The notes beneath the pieces were generated by a model, which saw nothing but the letters and a program-made list of their open reading frames with translations, did not search any database and was not told where the DNA came from. A program made the translations under genes and the position numbers. Positions 35,979 through 45,510 of a stretch of 64,000 nt of DNA are shown here, piece by piece. Every line of letters starts with the position of its first letter. Positions within the stretch are counted from its first letter, which is position 1. Origin of the DNA: Amycolatopsis marina. GTDB taxonomy: Bacteria > Actinomycetota > Actinomycetes > Mycobacteriales > Pseudonocardiaceae. The stretch spans positions 1 to 64,000 of the forward strand of contig NZ_FOKG01000028.1 of NCBI RefSeq assembly GCF_900111885.1. Direction: 5' to 3'.

Positions 35979-36707
35979 TCACCATCCTGCCACCGCGCTG
36001 GTGGACCGCGTGGCGGAGAGGTCGTCGGTCTCGATCTCCTGCGCGCGACCAACGGTCGGGCCGAGGAGGGTGCGGGCGAGTCCGGCGTGCATACCGGCCA
36101 GCGCACGGGTGAGGACGACCGTGACGGCAACGAACAGGACGCCGAGAGCCGCCCACGGCAGTGCGGCCACGGTCGAGTCGACAGTGATCCAGCGAACGTC
36201 CCAGGCAGGGAAGTAGTAGGCGCCCTCGGGCAGGTAGCGGTAGTAGATCGGCAGCGTGAGCAGGGCCAGCGAGACCGACCATGAGGTGATCAGCAGAACG
36301 AACTCGATGATGCCGAGGGGGAACAGCAGGACGAGGTAGACCAGGTCACGCCAGGTCGCGGCATCGCGGAGCCGGGTCGTCCAGCGTGCCTTCTGCCCGC
36401 CCTCCGGCAGGGGCCGGTAGGGCATCGGGACGACCGTGCCGAGGAACGTCGCCACCCGTGCCCGCTCCATTTGCGCGCCACCGCGCCAGAGCAGCACCGC
36501 GAACGCGGCGATCGGCACACCGATCCAGATGATGGCGGTGGAGACGCCTACCGCGATCAGGGTGACCAGTGCCACGAACCAGAAGATGCCCAGCGGGAAG
36601 TTCAGCAGCAGATAGGCCGCGGATCCGCGGAGTGGGGGACGGGTGCGGGCGGGCGCCGAGGCGGGTGCCGAGGCCATGACCTGGCTCCTTCCTGTCGTGA
36701 GGGACAT
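35979..36707 (-). CDS. Stand-alone membrane sensor domain protein
   Basis: This 242-aa protein has the same domain as the N terminus of the kinase that follows: paired TM regions around residues 30-65 and 120-150, with LRDAATWRDLVYLVLLFPLGIIEF closely paralleling VDSSTWRDLAYLMICFPVGVLEF of the kinase. It lacks kinase motifs. It probably forms a sensor complex with, or modulates, the kinase. ATG 36677 is an alternative start. The three genes lie in one direction within 2.6 kb. Confidence 0.8.
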   Translation of the reverse strand: MSLTTGRSQVMASAPASAPARTRPPLRGSAAYLLLNFPLGIFWFVALVTLIAVGVSTAIIWIGVPIAAFAVLLWRGGAQMERARVATFLGTVVPMPYRPLPEGGQKARWTTRLRDAATWRDLVYLVLLFPLGIIEFVLLITSWSVSLALLTLPIYYRYLPEGAYYFPAWDVRWITVDSTVAALPWAALGVLFVAVTVVLTRALAGMHAGLARTLLGPTVGRAQEIETDDLSATRSTSAVAGW

Positions 36708-36854
36708 GAACCAAGAATGGCCTGGTGGGCGCGGTGGGACGATGGTGTGGACGGGCGTTCGTGTGGTGGGGACAACCCCACCTGGGCCGGTTGGGGGCCG
36801 CGGGAATTATCCGGCTTGCCCCGGGCGTTATCCTGGTGTGGATGTAGTGAAGGA

Positions 36855-36952
36855 GGGTTATTCACAAGTCGGCAGACGGGGCAGCCCCGAGGGTGTCGTG
36901 GCGGTCGACTACGGGTGAGGTTCACGTGACCGCATGTCGTCGGTGAATGACC
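36855..36952. repeat. Intergenic repeat element, copy 2
   Basis: It begins GGGTTATTCACAAGTC and ends CGGTGAATGACC, matching both ends of the element at 27693-27833. Its two termini are also roughly inverted relative to each other (GGTTATTCAC against the complement GGTCATTCAC). It lies just upstream of tmRNA. No ORF is seen between 36708 and 36979. Confidence 0.5.
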
Positions 36953-36979
36953 TGACTTTGCATGAGACACAAGGCCCTA

Positions 36980-37376
36980 GGGGGTGAACGGTTTCGACTT
37001 TGGACGTTGATTCAGGGGAAGCGTGCCGGTGCAGGCGAGAGACCACCGTTAAGCGTCATCGCAAATCAATATGCGCCAACTCTAATGAGCGCGTCCAGGT
37101 CGCCAACGCTACGCGTGGCGACTTCGCTCTCGCCGCCTGAGCGAGAGTGAGGACTGTCGGCCCGGGGTCGCCTCCGACCCGGTTGCCGGCATCAGCTAGG
37201 AGGCTTACCGCCGGTTCCGGCCACGGGGACCGGTTGGGAAACCAACAGTGGCTGGGCCCGTCACATCGGCTTGTTCGCGTGACCGATGGGGCCAAGTAGA
37301 GGCACAGCGAACTGCGCACGGAGAAGCCCTGGAGAGGCGCCAGAGGACCCGGGTTCGATTCCCGGCACCTCCACCA
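36980..37376 (+). ncRNA. ssrA: Transfer-messenger RNA (tmRNA)
   Basis: The 5' end GGGGGTGAACGGTTTCGACT and the 3' end GGGTTCGATTCCCGG followed by CACCTCC and encoded ACCA form the tRNA-like domain. Acceptor pairing is GGGGGTG with CACCTCC (one G-U). The length of 397 nt is typical. The tag frame is most likely the one starting GCC AAC TCT near 37075, at the position where the mycobacterial tag begins, and ending ...DFALAA then TGA: 21 codons. The C-terminal ALAA degradation signal is normal. It works with SmpB (30890). Confidence 0.95.
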
Positions 37377-37380
37377 GTGG

Positions 37381-37415
37381 AAGGCTCGCGCTCACGGAGA
37401 GCGCGAGCCTTTCTT
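37381..37415 (+). terminator. Terminator of ssrA
   Basis: AAGGCTCGCGCTC (37381-37393) pairs with GAGCGCGAGCCTT (37399-37411), followed by TCTTGTT. It starts 5 nt after the tmRNA CCA. Confidence 0.9.
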
Positions 37416-37762
37416 GTTCACGGGTCCTGTGGGGGACAGCCCCGCACCCCAGCCGGGGCCGCGCCGGACCACCGGTGTGGTGGACGACCTGCCGCGTGAG
37501 GGGGACCGGCGAAGTTGCTTCGCAAAAACATGTGTCTTCCCTGGCGTGGGACCGGAAGCCCGGGGCGTCACTTCGGAAACTAATTTGCATTCGGGGGTTG
37601 TGGCGGGGCGAGGGGGTGTCATGATGGGAATGTCCGCATTAGTGAATACCCCTGCGGATGGTTTGTGTCCCGCTGCCCCGCCCCGGTGAGAACGCGTTGC
37701 ATGAATCCCGTTCGTGGTGCCGGTGTCGACATATGACACCGCACCGGAAGAGAAGGTGACAG
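37416..37762. other. Intergenic region with an inverted repeat at 37716-37745
   Basis: No gene is recognised. GGTGCCGGTGTC (37716-37727) is nearly self-complementary to GACACCGCACC (37735-37745) around GACATAT, 18 nt before the next ORF, and may be an operator or a 5' hairpin. Short reading frames here lack ribosome sites. Confidence 0.4.
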
Positions 37763-37993
37763 ATGGCCTGGTCACGGCACATCGGACGACCCGATCCCGC
37801 CGAGGACAAGGGATGGCTGGCAGGGGTGAAAGCCGAGGAGAAGGTCCGGCTCGGCGTCCAGGCGGGACAGGCCGCACGTACGGTCGCCAGCCATTGTGAG
37901 GACGCGGAGGAGTGCGCCGAGATGCTGGCGATGCTCGGACTCCTGCCTGGTCAGGGTATTTCTGCCACTGACCAGGCGGTCGGGCGACTCTGA
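37763..37993 (+). CDS. Hypothetical 76-aa protein
   Basis: This small acidic protein starts MAWSRHIGRPDPAEDKGWLAG, contains one Cys pair (CEDAEECAEML) and ends LPGQGISATDQAVGRL. The ribosome site GAGAAGGTGACAG precedes the ATG, and codon use is normal. A terminator-like hairpin follows at 38102. I do not recognise the family. Its place directly behind ssrA, with a palindrome upstream, suggests a separately regulated single-gene unit. Confidence 0.6.
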   Translation: MAWSRHIGRPDPAEDKGWLAGVKAEEKVRLGVQAGQAARTVASHCEDAEECAEMLAMLGLLPGQGISATDQAVGRL

Positions 37994-38101
37994 GTGAGCT
38001 GTGACGCGACCGTGTCCGAGTCTGAGGACGCCCGGGCTGTCGCGTTCGGCCGGTGTGTGGTTGACTAGGGAGCGGTCGTAGTTTTTGTGTTCGTGTCCTC
38101 A

Positions 38102-38135
38102 CGCTCGCAAGACAGAGTTGCGAGCGGTTCTTTTT
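38102..38135 (+). terminator. Hairpin with T-tract before the cold-shock gene
   Basis: CGCTCGCAA (38102-38110) pairs with TTGCGAGCG (38118-38126), followed by GTTCTTTTT. It may end the 76-aa gene transcript or be an attenuator in the cold-shock gene leader, which is over 100 nt long. Confidence 0.75.
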
Positions 38136-38254
38136 CACCGGCATCAACCGGTAGAAGTCACCGTTCTGCACGTCGGCCGAGATGTCGTCTCGGCGGCATC
38201 GGAGATGTCAGAAGGTATGCAGGTTAAGAAGTTGTTGAAAGCAGGAGAAAAAGA

Positions 38255-38458
38255 ATGACACAGGGCACCGTGAAGTGGTTCAACTCGGAAAAGGGCTTCG
38301 GCTTCATCGCTCCGGAGGACGGCAGCGCTGACGTCTTCGTGCACTACTCGGAGATCCAGGGCAACGGATTCCGTACCCTCGAGGAGAACCAGCGCGTGCA
38401 GTTCGAGATCACGCAGGGACAGAAGGGGCCGCAGGCCTCCGGCGTCACCCCGCTGTGA
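38255..38458 (+). CDS. Cold-shock protein, CspA family
   Basis: This 67-aa single cold-shock domain has both RNA-binding motifs: [11 protein letters not shown] (RNP1) and DVFVHYSEI (RNP2), with the KWFNSEKG start. It binds single-stranded RNA and DNA and melts mRNA structure. Length and sequence are typical of actinobacterial CspA-like proteins. The ribosome site AGGAGAAAAAG precedes ATG 38255. A long structured leader lies upstream, as is usual for csp genes, and a strong terminator follows. Confidence 0.95.
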   Translation: MTQGTVKWFNSEKGFGFIAPEDGSADVFVHYSEIQGNGFRTLEENQRVQFEITQGQKGPQASGVTPL

Positions 38459-38473
38459 TTTAAGGCTTCAGGG

Positions 38474-38511
38474 AACCGGGACCGCACCCCACGGGGTGCG
38501 GTCCCGGTTTC
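38474..38511 (+). terminator. Terminator of the cold-shock gene
   Basis: AACCGGGACCGCACC pairs with GGTGCGGTCCCGGTT around a short loop, followed by TCG. It begins 16 nt after the stop. Confidence 0.9.
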
Positions 38512-38574
38512 GTATCTGCTGGTCGTGCTGCCGATTGAAACGCCAGCAGCCCCGCCCCTGCGCGCATTGTCGCC

Positions 38575-38917
38575 TTGTCGGTTTGTGTCTTCGGCTCGCC
38601 GGAGACGCTCGGCGAGCGGAATCCGGAGCAGGTCGCCACGCACGTCGCGGCTCAGCTCCCGCAGGAGATCGGTGAGCATCTGCGGCGCACGGTGACCATG
38701 GGAGGCGCGGGTTTCGGCGAGCGGTTCGACCGCGACGATCGCCGACCGGGTCGCGGACCGGGGCCAGCTGCAGGTGCCGGACGCGGTGTACGGATCGCGA
38801 GTGGTGCTCGACGTGCTCGGCGAGGCGACTGATGGCGTACTCGACAAGGTCCGTGACTCGCTGCCCGATGATCTACGCACACTGGTCGACGCGGGCAGTT
38901 CCGGCGACGTGCGCTAG
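38575..38917 (+). pseudogene. DUF2267-family remnant, truncated and frameshifted
   Basis: One frame gives ETLGERNPEQVATHVAAQLPQ (the end of a DUF2267 repeat) followed by IGEHLRRT. Around 38731-38737 the family pattern passes to the next frame, giving IADRVADRGQL, VVLDVLGEATDG and VRDSLPDDLRTLVDAG, ending at TAG 38915-38917. The N-terminal helices and a proper start codon are missing. DUF2267 proteins are normally ~130 aa helical proteins of unknown function. Two lesions make this a decayed gene. It overlaps the iclR stop region by 4 bp. Confidence 0.6.
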
Positions 38918-39696
38918 GGAGCCCGCCCACCGAGACGGACGGTCAGTTCCGTTGCCGTGCGTGCGACCTCCGCCGCCAGTTCCGGCCACGTACGCCCGCA
39001 CGGCTCGGCCTCGCACACGTGGCGGAACGTCACGCTGATCGCGGCGAGTGGTCGGCCGCCATGATCGAACACGGGCCGGGCGACCGAGGCGAAGCCCGCC
39101 GTCACGTTCCCGTCCTCTACCGCCCAGCCCAGCCTGCGGTGTGCGGCGAGAGTCCGCCGCAGTTCGGCCAGGCCGCGGGGCCCCCGGCCGGTACGGTCGA
39201 CGAACGCCGAGGCCGCCGGAAACAGCGCCCGGATGTGCGCCGCCGGCAGATACGCCAGGATTGCCCGCCCCGAGGCCGTGAGCTGCCCCGGCAGCCGGAC
39301 CCCGACGTCGGTGACCAGGGTCTCCGGCCGGACCGGGCGCTCCTTGATCAGGTACAGCGACTCGTTGCCGTGCAGCACACCGAGGTGCGCGTTGTGGCCG
39401 ATCCGGTCCACCAGCACCCGCAGCAGCGGCGCGGCCAGCCGTTCCAATGGCTCATGGCGCAGGTATGCCGAACCGAGTTCGAATGCGGCGATACCCAGCC
39501 CGTAGCGGCGTTCCTCGGGCAGATGCGTGACGAATCCGGCCGCCTCGAGCTCGGCCAGCAGGTGGTAGGTGGTCGACCTGGGCAGGCCGAGTTCGCGGGA
39601 CACCGCCGCGGCCGAGACCGGGCCCGCCTTTCTCGAGAGCATGCTCAGCACGGCAAGGCCCCTGCGCAGAGCGGGTACGTCACTGCTCGCCGCCAT
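38914..39696 (-). CDS. IclR-family regulator of the hut operon
   Basis: This 260-aa IclR protein has an N-terminal winged helix (VPALRRGLAVLSML, then AAAVSRELGLPRSTTYHLLAELEAAGFV) and a C-terminal effector domain (residues ~80-255, GQLTASGRAILAYL and SVARPVFDHGG). It is divergent from hutH with an operator palindrome between the genes. IclR-type HutR regulators of hut genes are known from corynebacteria. The effector is probably histidine, urocanate or a later intermediate. ATG 39696 is chosen for the family-length product; the frame is open further upstream as antisense of hutH. Confidence 0.88.
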   Translation of the reverse strand: MAASSDVPALRRGLAVLSMLSRKAGPVSAAAVSRELGLPRSTTYHLLAELEAAGFVTHLPEERRYGLGIAAFELGSAYLRHEPLERLAAPLLRVLVDRIGHNAHLGVLHGNESLYLIKERPVRPETLVTDVGVRLPGQLTASGRAILAYLPAAHIRALFPAASAFVDRTGRGPRGLAELRRTLAAHRRLGWAVEDGNVTAGFASVARPVFDHGGRPLAAISVTFRHVCEAEPCGRTWPELAAEVARTATELTVRLGGRAP

Positions 39697-39713
39697 GATC
39701 ACCTCGCGAAGAG

Positions 39714-39727
39714 TCTGGTATTCCAGA
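39714..39727. promoter_or_regulatory. Palindromic operator between iclR and hutH
   Basis: TCTGGTATTCCAGA is a 14-bp palindrome (five-base arms TCTGG/CCAGA) located 18 bp before the iclR start and 57 bp before hutH. As I recall, the corynebacterial HutR motif is TCTGwwATwCCAGA, which this matches at all but one position. Confidence 0.7.
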
Positions 39728-39783
39728 CAGTCTCCCCGATCGAGGGCTCGTGCACAGCCCCCGGCGCGGGTTGGGATGGGTAC

Positions 39784-41322
39784 ATGGACCACACCGTCGT
39801 TCTCGGTTCCGTGCCGGTGACCCCGGCCGATGTCGTCGCGGTCGCCCGCGCCGGCGCCGAGGTGCACCTGGCCGAGCAGACCGATCACGCGCTCAGCGAG
39901 GCGCGCAAGCACATCGACGCGCTGGCAGGCGCGGCCGAACCCACCTACGGCGTCTCGACCGGCTTCGGCGCGCTCGCCGTCCGCCACATCCCGGAGGACA
40001 GCCGCGCCCAGCTGCAGCGTTCCCTGATCCGCTCACACGCCGCGGGCGCCGGGGCCGTAGTCGAGCCGGAGGTCGTGCGCGCCATGATGCTGCTGCGGCT
40101 GCGGACCCTCGCTTCCGGGCATACCGGTGTCCGGCCGGTCACCGCCAGGACGCTGGCCGCGCTCCTCAACGCCGGCATCACCCCGGTCGTGCACGAGCAC
40201 GGTTCGCTTGGTTGTTCCGGTGATCTCGCCCCGCTCGCCGCCGTCGCGCTCGCGCTGATGGGCGAGGGGGAGGTGTTCGACGCGGAGGGCGCCCGGATCC
40301 CGGCGGGGGACGCCCTGCGAGCCGCGGGGATCGAACCCGTGGTGCTGGCGGAGAAGGAAGGGCTGGCGCTCACCAACGGGACCGACGGGATGCTCGGCAT
40401 GCTGGTCCTGGCCGCCGCAGACCTGCACCGGTTGTTCGACGTGGCGGACCTGACCGCGGCGATGAGCGTCGAGGCACTGCTCGGCACCGACCGCGCTTTC
40501 GCGGCCGACCTGCAGGCGCTTCGCCCGCATCCGGGGCAGGCCCGTTCCGCCGAGCGGATGCGGGCGGCACTCGCCGGATCGGAGATCGTCGCGAGCCACC
40601 GGGGCCCGGACTGTCCTCGGGTGCAGGACGCCTACTCGTTGCGGTGCGCGCCGCAGGTGCACGGCGCGGGCCGGGACACCCTGGACCACGCCGGGCTGGT
40701 CGCCGAACGGGAACTGGCCGCCGCGGTCGACAACCCCGTGGTGCTCGACGACGGGCGGGTGGAGTCCAACGGCAACTTCCATGGTGCCCCGGTGGCCTAC
40801 GCGCTGGACTTCCTCGCGATCCCGGTCGCCGACCTGGCCGGTATCGCCGAGCGACGCACCGACCGGATGCTGGACGTGTCCCGCTCCCACGGGTTGCCCG
40901 CCTTCCTCGCCGCCGATCCCGGCGTCGACTCGGGGCACATGATCGCCCAGTACACGCAGGCCGCGATCGTCAGCGAACTCAAGCGCCTCGCGGTACCGGC
41001 CTCCGTGGACTCGATCCCCAGCAGCGCCATGCAGGAGGACCACGTCTCGATGGGCTGGGCCGCCGCCCGCAAACTGCGCCGTGCCGTGGACGGGCTCACC
41101 AGCGTGCTCGCGATCGAGTACCTGACCGCGGCGCGCGCACTGGACTTCCGCGCGCCCCTGAGCCCGGCCCCGGCCACCGCCGCCGCCCGTGATCTGTTGC
41201 GCGCGACCGTGCCCGGCCCCGGTCCCGACCGCCATCTCGCCCCCGAGATCGCCGCAGCCGAGGAGCTCGTCCGCTCCGGCGCGCTGCTCGACGCCGTATC
41301 CCAGTATGTGGAGGAACGATGA
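39784..41322 (+). CDS. hutH: Histidine ammonia-lyase
   Basis: This 512-aa enzyme removes ammonia from histidine to give urocanate. The MIO cofactor forms from the tripeptide in [12 protein letters not shown]: here Cys-Ser-Gly rather than Ala-Ser-Gly, which I believe also occurs in other actinobacteria. Other conserved parts are [10 protein letters not shown] near the start, [13 protein letters not shown] and [11 protein letters not shown] 39784 follows the operator region; the open frame upstream is antisense of iclR. It is the first gene of a five-gene operon in which every junction overlaps by four bases. Confidence 0.96.
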   Translation: MDHTVVLGSVPVTPADVVAVARAGAEVHLAEQTDHALSEARKHIDALAGAAEPTYGVSTGFGALAVRHIPEDSRAQLQRSLIRSHAAGAGAVVEPEVVRAMMLLRLRTLASGHTGVRPVTARTLAALLNAGITPVVHEHGSLGCSGDLAPLAAVALALMGEGEVFDAEGARIPAGDALRAAGIEPVVLAEKEGLALTNGTDGMLGMLVLAAADLHRLFDVADLTAAMSVEALLGTDRAFAADLQALRPHPGQARSAERMRAALAGSEIVASHRGPDCPRVQDAYSLRCAPQVHGAGRDTLDHAGLVAERELAAAVDNPVVLDDGRVESNGNFHGAPVAYALDFLAIPVADLAGIAERRTDRMLDVSRSHGLPAFLAADPGVDSGHMIAQYTQAAIVSELKRLAVPASVDSIPSSAMQEDHVSMGWAAARKLRRAVDGLTSVLAIEYLTAARALDFRAPLSPAPATAAARDLLRATVPGPGPDRHLAPEIAAAEELVRSGALLDAVSQYVEER

Positions 41323-42971
41323 CCCGAGAGGTTCGCGCGGCTCGCGGCACCAACCGCACCGCGAAGAACTGGCAGACCGAGGCCGCACTGCGGATGTTCC
41401 ACAACAACCTCGATCCCGAGGTCGCGGAGCGTCCGGAGGACCTGGTGGTCTACGGCGGCACCGGCAAGGCCGCCCGGAACTGGGCCAGCTTCGACGCCAT
41501 CACCCGGTGCCTGACCACTCTGGACGACGACGAGACCCTGCTGGTCCAGTCGGGCAAGCCGGTCGGCGTCTTCCGGACCCACGAGTGGGCGCCGAGGGTG
41601 CTGCTCGCCAACTCCAACCTGGTCGGTGACTGGGCCACCTGGCCGGAGTTCCGCAGGCTCGAATCACTCGGGCTCACCATGTACGGGCAGATGACCGCGG
41701 GATCCTGGATCTACATCGGCACCCAGGGCATCCTGCAGGGCACCTACGAGACCTTCGCCGCCGTGGCCGAGAAGAAGTTCGGCGGTTCGCTGGCAGGCAC
41801 CCTCACCGTCACGGCCGGGCTCGGTGGGATGGGCGGCGCCCAGCCGCTCGCGGTGACGATGAACGACGGTGTCGCGCTCGTCGTCGAGTGTGATCCGGCG
41901 CGGGCGCAGCGGCGGGTGCAGCATCGCTACCTCGACGAGCTGGCGACCGATCTGGACGATGCGATCACTCGCGTGGCCGCCGCGAAGAAGGAGCGAAGGG
42001 CGCTGTCCGTCGGCGTGATCGGCAACGCCGCCGAGGTACTGCCGGAGCTGTTGCGCCGAGGCGTCGAGGTCGACATCGTCACCGACCAGACCTCGGCACA
42101 CGACCCGCTCGCCTATCTGCCGAAGGGCGTGGACCTCGACGACTGGCAGGACTACGCCGCGAAGAAGCCGGACGAGTTCACCGACCGTTCCCGGGAGTCG
42201 ATGGCCGAGCATGTGGACGCGATGCTGGGGTTCCTCGACGCGGGCGCGGAGGTGTTCGACTACGGCAACTCCCTGCGTGGGGAGGCCAAGCTCGGCGGCT
42301 GTGCGCGGGCCTTCGACTTCCCCGGGTTCGTACCCGCATACATCCGTCCGCTGTTCTGCGAGGGCAAGGGCCCGTTCAGGTGGGCAGCGCTCTCCGGCGA
42401 TCCGGCCGACATCGCGGCGACCGACCGCGCGATTCTGGAACTGTTCGGCGAGAACGAGTCCCTCGTCCGCTGGATCAAGATGGCAGGCGAGCGGATCGAG
42501 TTCCAGGGCCTGCCCTCGCGGATCTGCTGGCTGGGCTACGGCGAGCGTGCGCGTGCGGGACTGAAGTTCAACGAGATGGTGGCCAGCGGTGAGCTGAGCG
42601 CGCCGGTGGTCATCGGTCGTGACCACCTCGACTCGGGCAGTGTCGCCTCGCCCTACCGGGAGACCGAGAGCATGGCCGACGGCTCGGACGCCATAGCCGA
42701 CTGGCCGCTGCTCAACGCGCTGCTCAACACCGCGTCGGGGGCGAGCTGGGTGTCCATCCATCACGGCGGCGGCGTGGGGATGGGCCGCTCCATCCACGCG
42801 GGCCAGGTGTGCGTCGCCGACGGCACCGAGCTCGCGGCACGCAAGCTGGAGCGGGTGCTGACCAACGACCCCGGCACCGGGGTGATCCGGCATGTCGACG
42901 CGGGATACGACCACGCCGTCGAGGTGGCCGAGGAGCGTGGCGTGCGGATCCCGATGCGGGAGCAGGCGTGA
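41319..42971 (+). CDS. hutU: Urocanate hydratase
   Basis: This 550-aa enzyme converts urocanate to imidazolone propionate with tightly bound NAD+. Conserved parts are [11 protein letters not shown] near the N terminus, the NAD-binding [19 protein letters not shown] (~175), DQTSAHDPL, and ISWLGYGER-like [12 protein letters not shown] and HHGGGVGMG near the C terminus. Length is standard. Its ATG overlaps the hutH stop (ATGA at 41319), and its stop overlaps the next GTG. Confidence 0.97.
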   Translation: MTREVRAARGTNRTAKNWQTEAALRMFHNNLDPEVAERPEDLVVYGGTGKAARNWASFDAITRCLTTLDDDETLLVQSGKPVGVFRTHEWAPRVLLANSNLVGDWATWPEFRRLESLGLTMYGQMTAGSWIYIGTQGILQGTYETFAAVAEKKFGGSLAGTLTVTAGLGGMGGAQPLAVTMNDGVALVVECDPARAQRRVQHRYLDELATDLDDAITRVAAAKKERRALSVGVIGNAAEVLPELLRRGVEVDIVTDQTSAHDPLAYLPKGVDLDDWQDYAAKKPDEFTDRSRESMAEHVDAMLGFLDAGAEVFDYGNSLRGEAKLGGCARAFDFPGFVPAYIRPLFCEGKGPFRWAALSGDPADIAATDRAILELFGENESLVRWIKMAGERIEFQGLPSRICWLGYGERARAGLKFNEMVASGELSAPVVIGRDHLDSGSVASPYRETESMADGSDAIADWPLLNALLNTASGASWVSIHHGGGVGMGRSIHAGQVCVADGTELAARKLERVLTNDPGTGVIRHVDAGYDHAVEVAEERGVRIPMREQA

Positions 42972-44179
42972 GCACCGGAGCAGGCGCGGTGTCGCTGCTC
43001 GGCGACATCGACGGCGTCGGCCGGGACGGCGTGCGCGGCGGCTACTCGCGGCACGTGTTCGAGCCCGCCGAGCTGGACCTGCGCGAGTGGTTCACCGAAC
43101 AGGCCGCCCGTCGTGGCCTCGAAGTCGAAACCGACGCCAACGGCAACCTGTGGGCCTGGTGGGGGCAGCCTGGTCCGGACGCGCTGGTCACCGGAAGCCA
43201 CCTCGATTCGGTACCCGGCGGCGGCGCGTTCGACGGACCGCTGGGCGTGGTCAGTGCGCTGGCCGCCGTGGATCTGCTGCGGGCCAGGGGAGTCGCCCCG
43301 AGCAAACCGATCGCGGTCGTGGTGTTCGCCGAGGAGGAAGGCGGGCGTTTCGGGGTGCCGTGCCTCGGCTCGCGGCTGCTGACAGGGGCGATCGACGCCG
43401 ACAGGGCCCGCGCGCTCACCGACGCCGACGGCACGACCCTCGCCGAGGCCGCGGCGTCCGCGGGGCTCGATCCGGCCCGGCTCGGGGCGGATCCCGCTGT
43501 GCTGGGCCGCATCGGCCAGTTCGTCGAACTGCACGTCGAACAGGGCAGGGGGTTGATCCACCAGGACGCACCGGTCGCGCTGGGCAGCACCGTGATCGCG
43601 CACGGCCGGTGGCGGTTCTCCTTCTCCGGGCAGGGAAACCACGCGGGCGCGACGCTGCTCGCCGATCGCAGGGACCCGATGCTGCCGGCCGCAGCCGTCG
43701 TGGGCGCGGCCCGCAGGGTGGCCGCGGCGTGGCCGGACGCCAGAGCCACGGTGGGCAGGCTGGTGCCGAAACCGGGTGGCACCAACGTGATCGCCTCGAG
43801 CGTCGACCTGTGGCTGGACGCCAGGGTGCCCGGCTCAGGAAAGACGCCGGCGATGGTGACCGAGATAGCGGAGGCCGCCCGGCACGCGGCCGAGCAGGAG
43901 GGCTGTTCCGTCACGGTCACCGAGGAGTCGTGTTCGGACGACGTCGTCTTCGACGCGGGCCTGCGTGCCGAGTTCGACAACGTACTCGGTGGCGTGCCCG
44001 CGCTGCCGACAGGAGCCGGGCACGACGCCGCGATCCTCGCCGCGCACGTGCCGACCGCGATGTTGTACGTGCGCAACCCGACCGGGATCAGCCATGCCCC
44101 CGAAGAGTTCGCCGAGCCCGCCGACGTCGAACGCGGAGCTGCGGCCCTTGCGGACGTACTGGAGAATTCGGCGATATGA
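42968..44179 (+). CDS. M20-family Zn-dependent amidohydrolase (allantoate amidohydrolase/N-carbamoylase type), probable HutG replacement
   Basis: This 403-aa protein has the M20 bimetallic site: [19 protein letters not shown] (His and bridging Asp), [12 protein letters not shown] (Glu pair), ELHVEQG (His), and the C-terminal GAGHDAA. The lid domain includes GNHAGAT. Relatives cleave N-carbamoyl amino acids, ureidoglycolate or allantoate. Placement between hutU and hutF, with overlapping starts and stops, argues that it hydrolyses N-formylglutamate (the HutF product) to glutamate and formate; no HutG is present here. The substrate is inferred from context. The start is GTG 42968. Confidence 0.85.
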   Translation: MSTGAGAVSLLGDIDGVGRDGVRGGYSRHVFEPAELDLREWFTEQAARRGLEVETDANGNLWAWWGQPGPDALVTGSHLDSVPGGGAFDGPLGVVSALAAVDLLRARGVAPSKPIAVVVFAEEEGGRFGVPCLGSRLLTGAIDADRARALTDADGTTLAEAAASAGLDPARLGADPAVLGRIGQFVELHVEQGRGLIHQDAPVALGSTVIAHGRWRFSFSGQGNHAGATLLADRRDPMLPAAAVVGAARRVAAAWPDARATVGRLVPKPGGTNVIASSVDLWLDARVPGSGKTPAMVTEIAEAARHAAEQEGCSVTVTEESCSDDVVFDAGLRAEFDNVLGGVPALPTGAGHDAAILAAHVPTAMLYVRNPTGISHAPEEFAEPADVERGAAALADVLENSAI

Positions 44180-45510
44180 CACAACCCGCATCGCGTTCGC
44201 CCGCCGACCACAGCACGCTCTGGTGTGAGTACGCCTGGCTGCCGGACGGGGTGGCCGAGAGCGTGCGCATCGAGATCGACGGCGACCGCATCACGTCGGT
44301 GGAAGCCGACCTGCCTAGGGCCGGAACCATCCTCAATGGACTGACCATGCCCGGCGCGGCCAACGGGCACTCCCATGCCTTTCACCGCGCGCTGCGCGGC
44401 CGGACGCACGGTGAGCAGGGCACCTTCTGGACGTGGCGCGAGCGGATGTACGACATCGCCGAACGGCTCGATCCCGACTCCTACTACCGCCTTGCCCGCG
44501 CGGTTTACGCCGAGATGGTGCTGGCCGGGTACACCGGCGTCGGCGAGTTCCACTACTTGCACCACGCGCCGGGCGGACACCGGTACGACGACCCGAACGC
44601 GATGAGCACCGCGCTGGTGCGGGCCGCGGCCGACGCGGGCCTCCGGCTCACCCTGCTCGACACCTGCTACCTCACCGGCGGATTCGGTACCGAACTGGAC
44701 GAGCGCCAGTTGCGGTTCGGTGACGGGGACGCCCACGCCTGGGCGGAGCGGGTGGAGGCGTTCGTGCCGGAGACCGGGCACGTGCGGGTCGGCGCCGCCG
44801 TGCACTCGGTGCGCGCGGTCCCCGCCGATCAGCTGCCGATGGTCGCCGAGTGGGCCGATGGGCGGCCACTGCATGTGCACCTTTCCGAGCAACGCGCCGA
44901 GAACGCGCAGTGCCTCGCCCGCCACGGCCGCACCCCGACCACCCTGCTCGCCGAAGCGGGAGTGCTCGGTGAGCACACCGTCGCGGTGCACGCCACGCAC
45001 CTGACCGGCGACGACATCGGTCAGCTCGGGCGCTCTGGCACCCGTTCCTGCCTGTGCCCCACCACCGAGCGGGATCTGGGCGACGGCATCGGCCCGGCAC
45101 GCGGGCTGTCCGACGCGGGGTCCCGGCTGTGCCTCGGCAGCGACAGCCACGCCGTGATCGATCCGTTCGAGGAGGCCAGAGCGCTGGAACTGGACGAACG
45201 GCTCGCCGGGGAGCGCCGGGGGCGGTTCGGAGTGGACGAGCTGATGGCAGCGGCGACCGATCACGGAGCGATCGGCTGGCCGGAGGCGGGCCGGATCGTG
45301 GAGGGAGCGGCTGCCGACCTCGTCAGCGTCGACCTCGGCTCGGTGCGGACCGCGGGCACCGCGCCGGACGGCGCCCTGTTCGCGGCGACCTCGGCCGATG
45401 TGCGTGACGTTCTCGTCGCGGGCCGCTGGGTGGTCCGCGACCGGGCCCATCAACTCATCCGGCATCCGGAGTCGGCGCTGGCCAGGGAGATCGGGGAGCT
45501 GTGGCAGTGA
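44176..45510 (+). CDS. hutF: Formimidoylglutamate deiminase
   Basis: This 444-aa amidohydrolase-superfamily enzyme is recognised by [17 protein letters not shown] (the metal His pair), [25 protein letters not shown] and [11 protein letters not shown]. It converts N-formimino-glutamate to N-formylglutamate and ammonia, which fits the presence of a downstream-acting amidohydrolase in the operon. The ATG overlaps the preceding stop (ATGA at 44176). Confidence 0.93.
   Translation: MTQPASRSPADHSTLWCEYAWLPDGVAESVRIEIDGDRITSVEADLPRAGTILNGLTMPGAANGHSHAFHRALRGRTHGEQGTFWTWRERMYDIAERLDPDSYYRLARAVYAEMVLAGYTGVGEFHYLHHAPGGHRYDDPNAMSTALVRAAADAGLRLTLLDTCYLTGGFGTELDERQLRFGDGDAHAWAERVEAFVPETGHVRVGAAVHSVRAVPADQLPMVAEWADGRPLHVHLSEQRAENAQCLARHGRTPTTLLAEAGVLGEHTVAVHATHLTGDDIGQLGRSGTRSCLCPTTERDLGDGIGPARGLSDAGSRLCLGSDSHAVIDPFEEARALELDERLAGERRGRFGVDELMAAATDHGAIGWPEAGRIVEGAAADLVSVDLGSVRTAGTAPDGALFAATSADVRDVLVAGRWVVRDRAHQLIRHPESALAREIGELWQ

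Noticed and set aside
39019-39783. N-terminal extension of hutH
   Set aside because: It is antisense of the iclR gene; HutH length and motifs fit ATG 39784.
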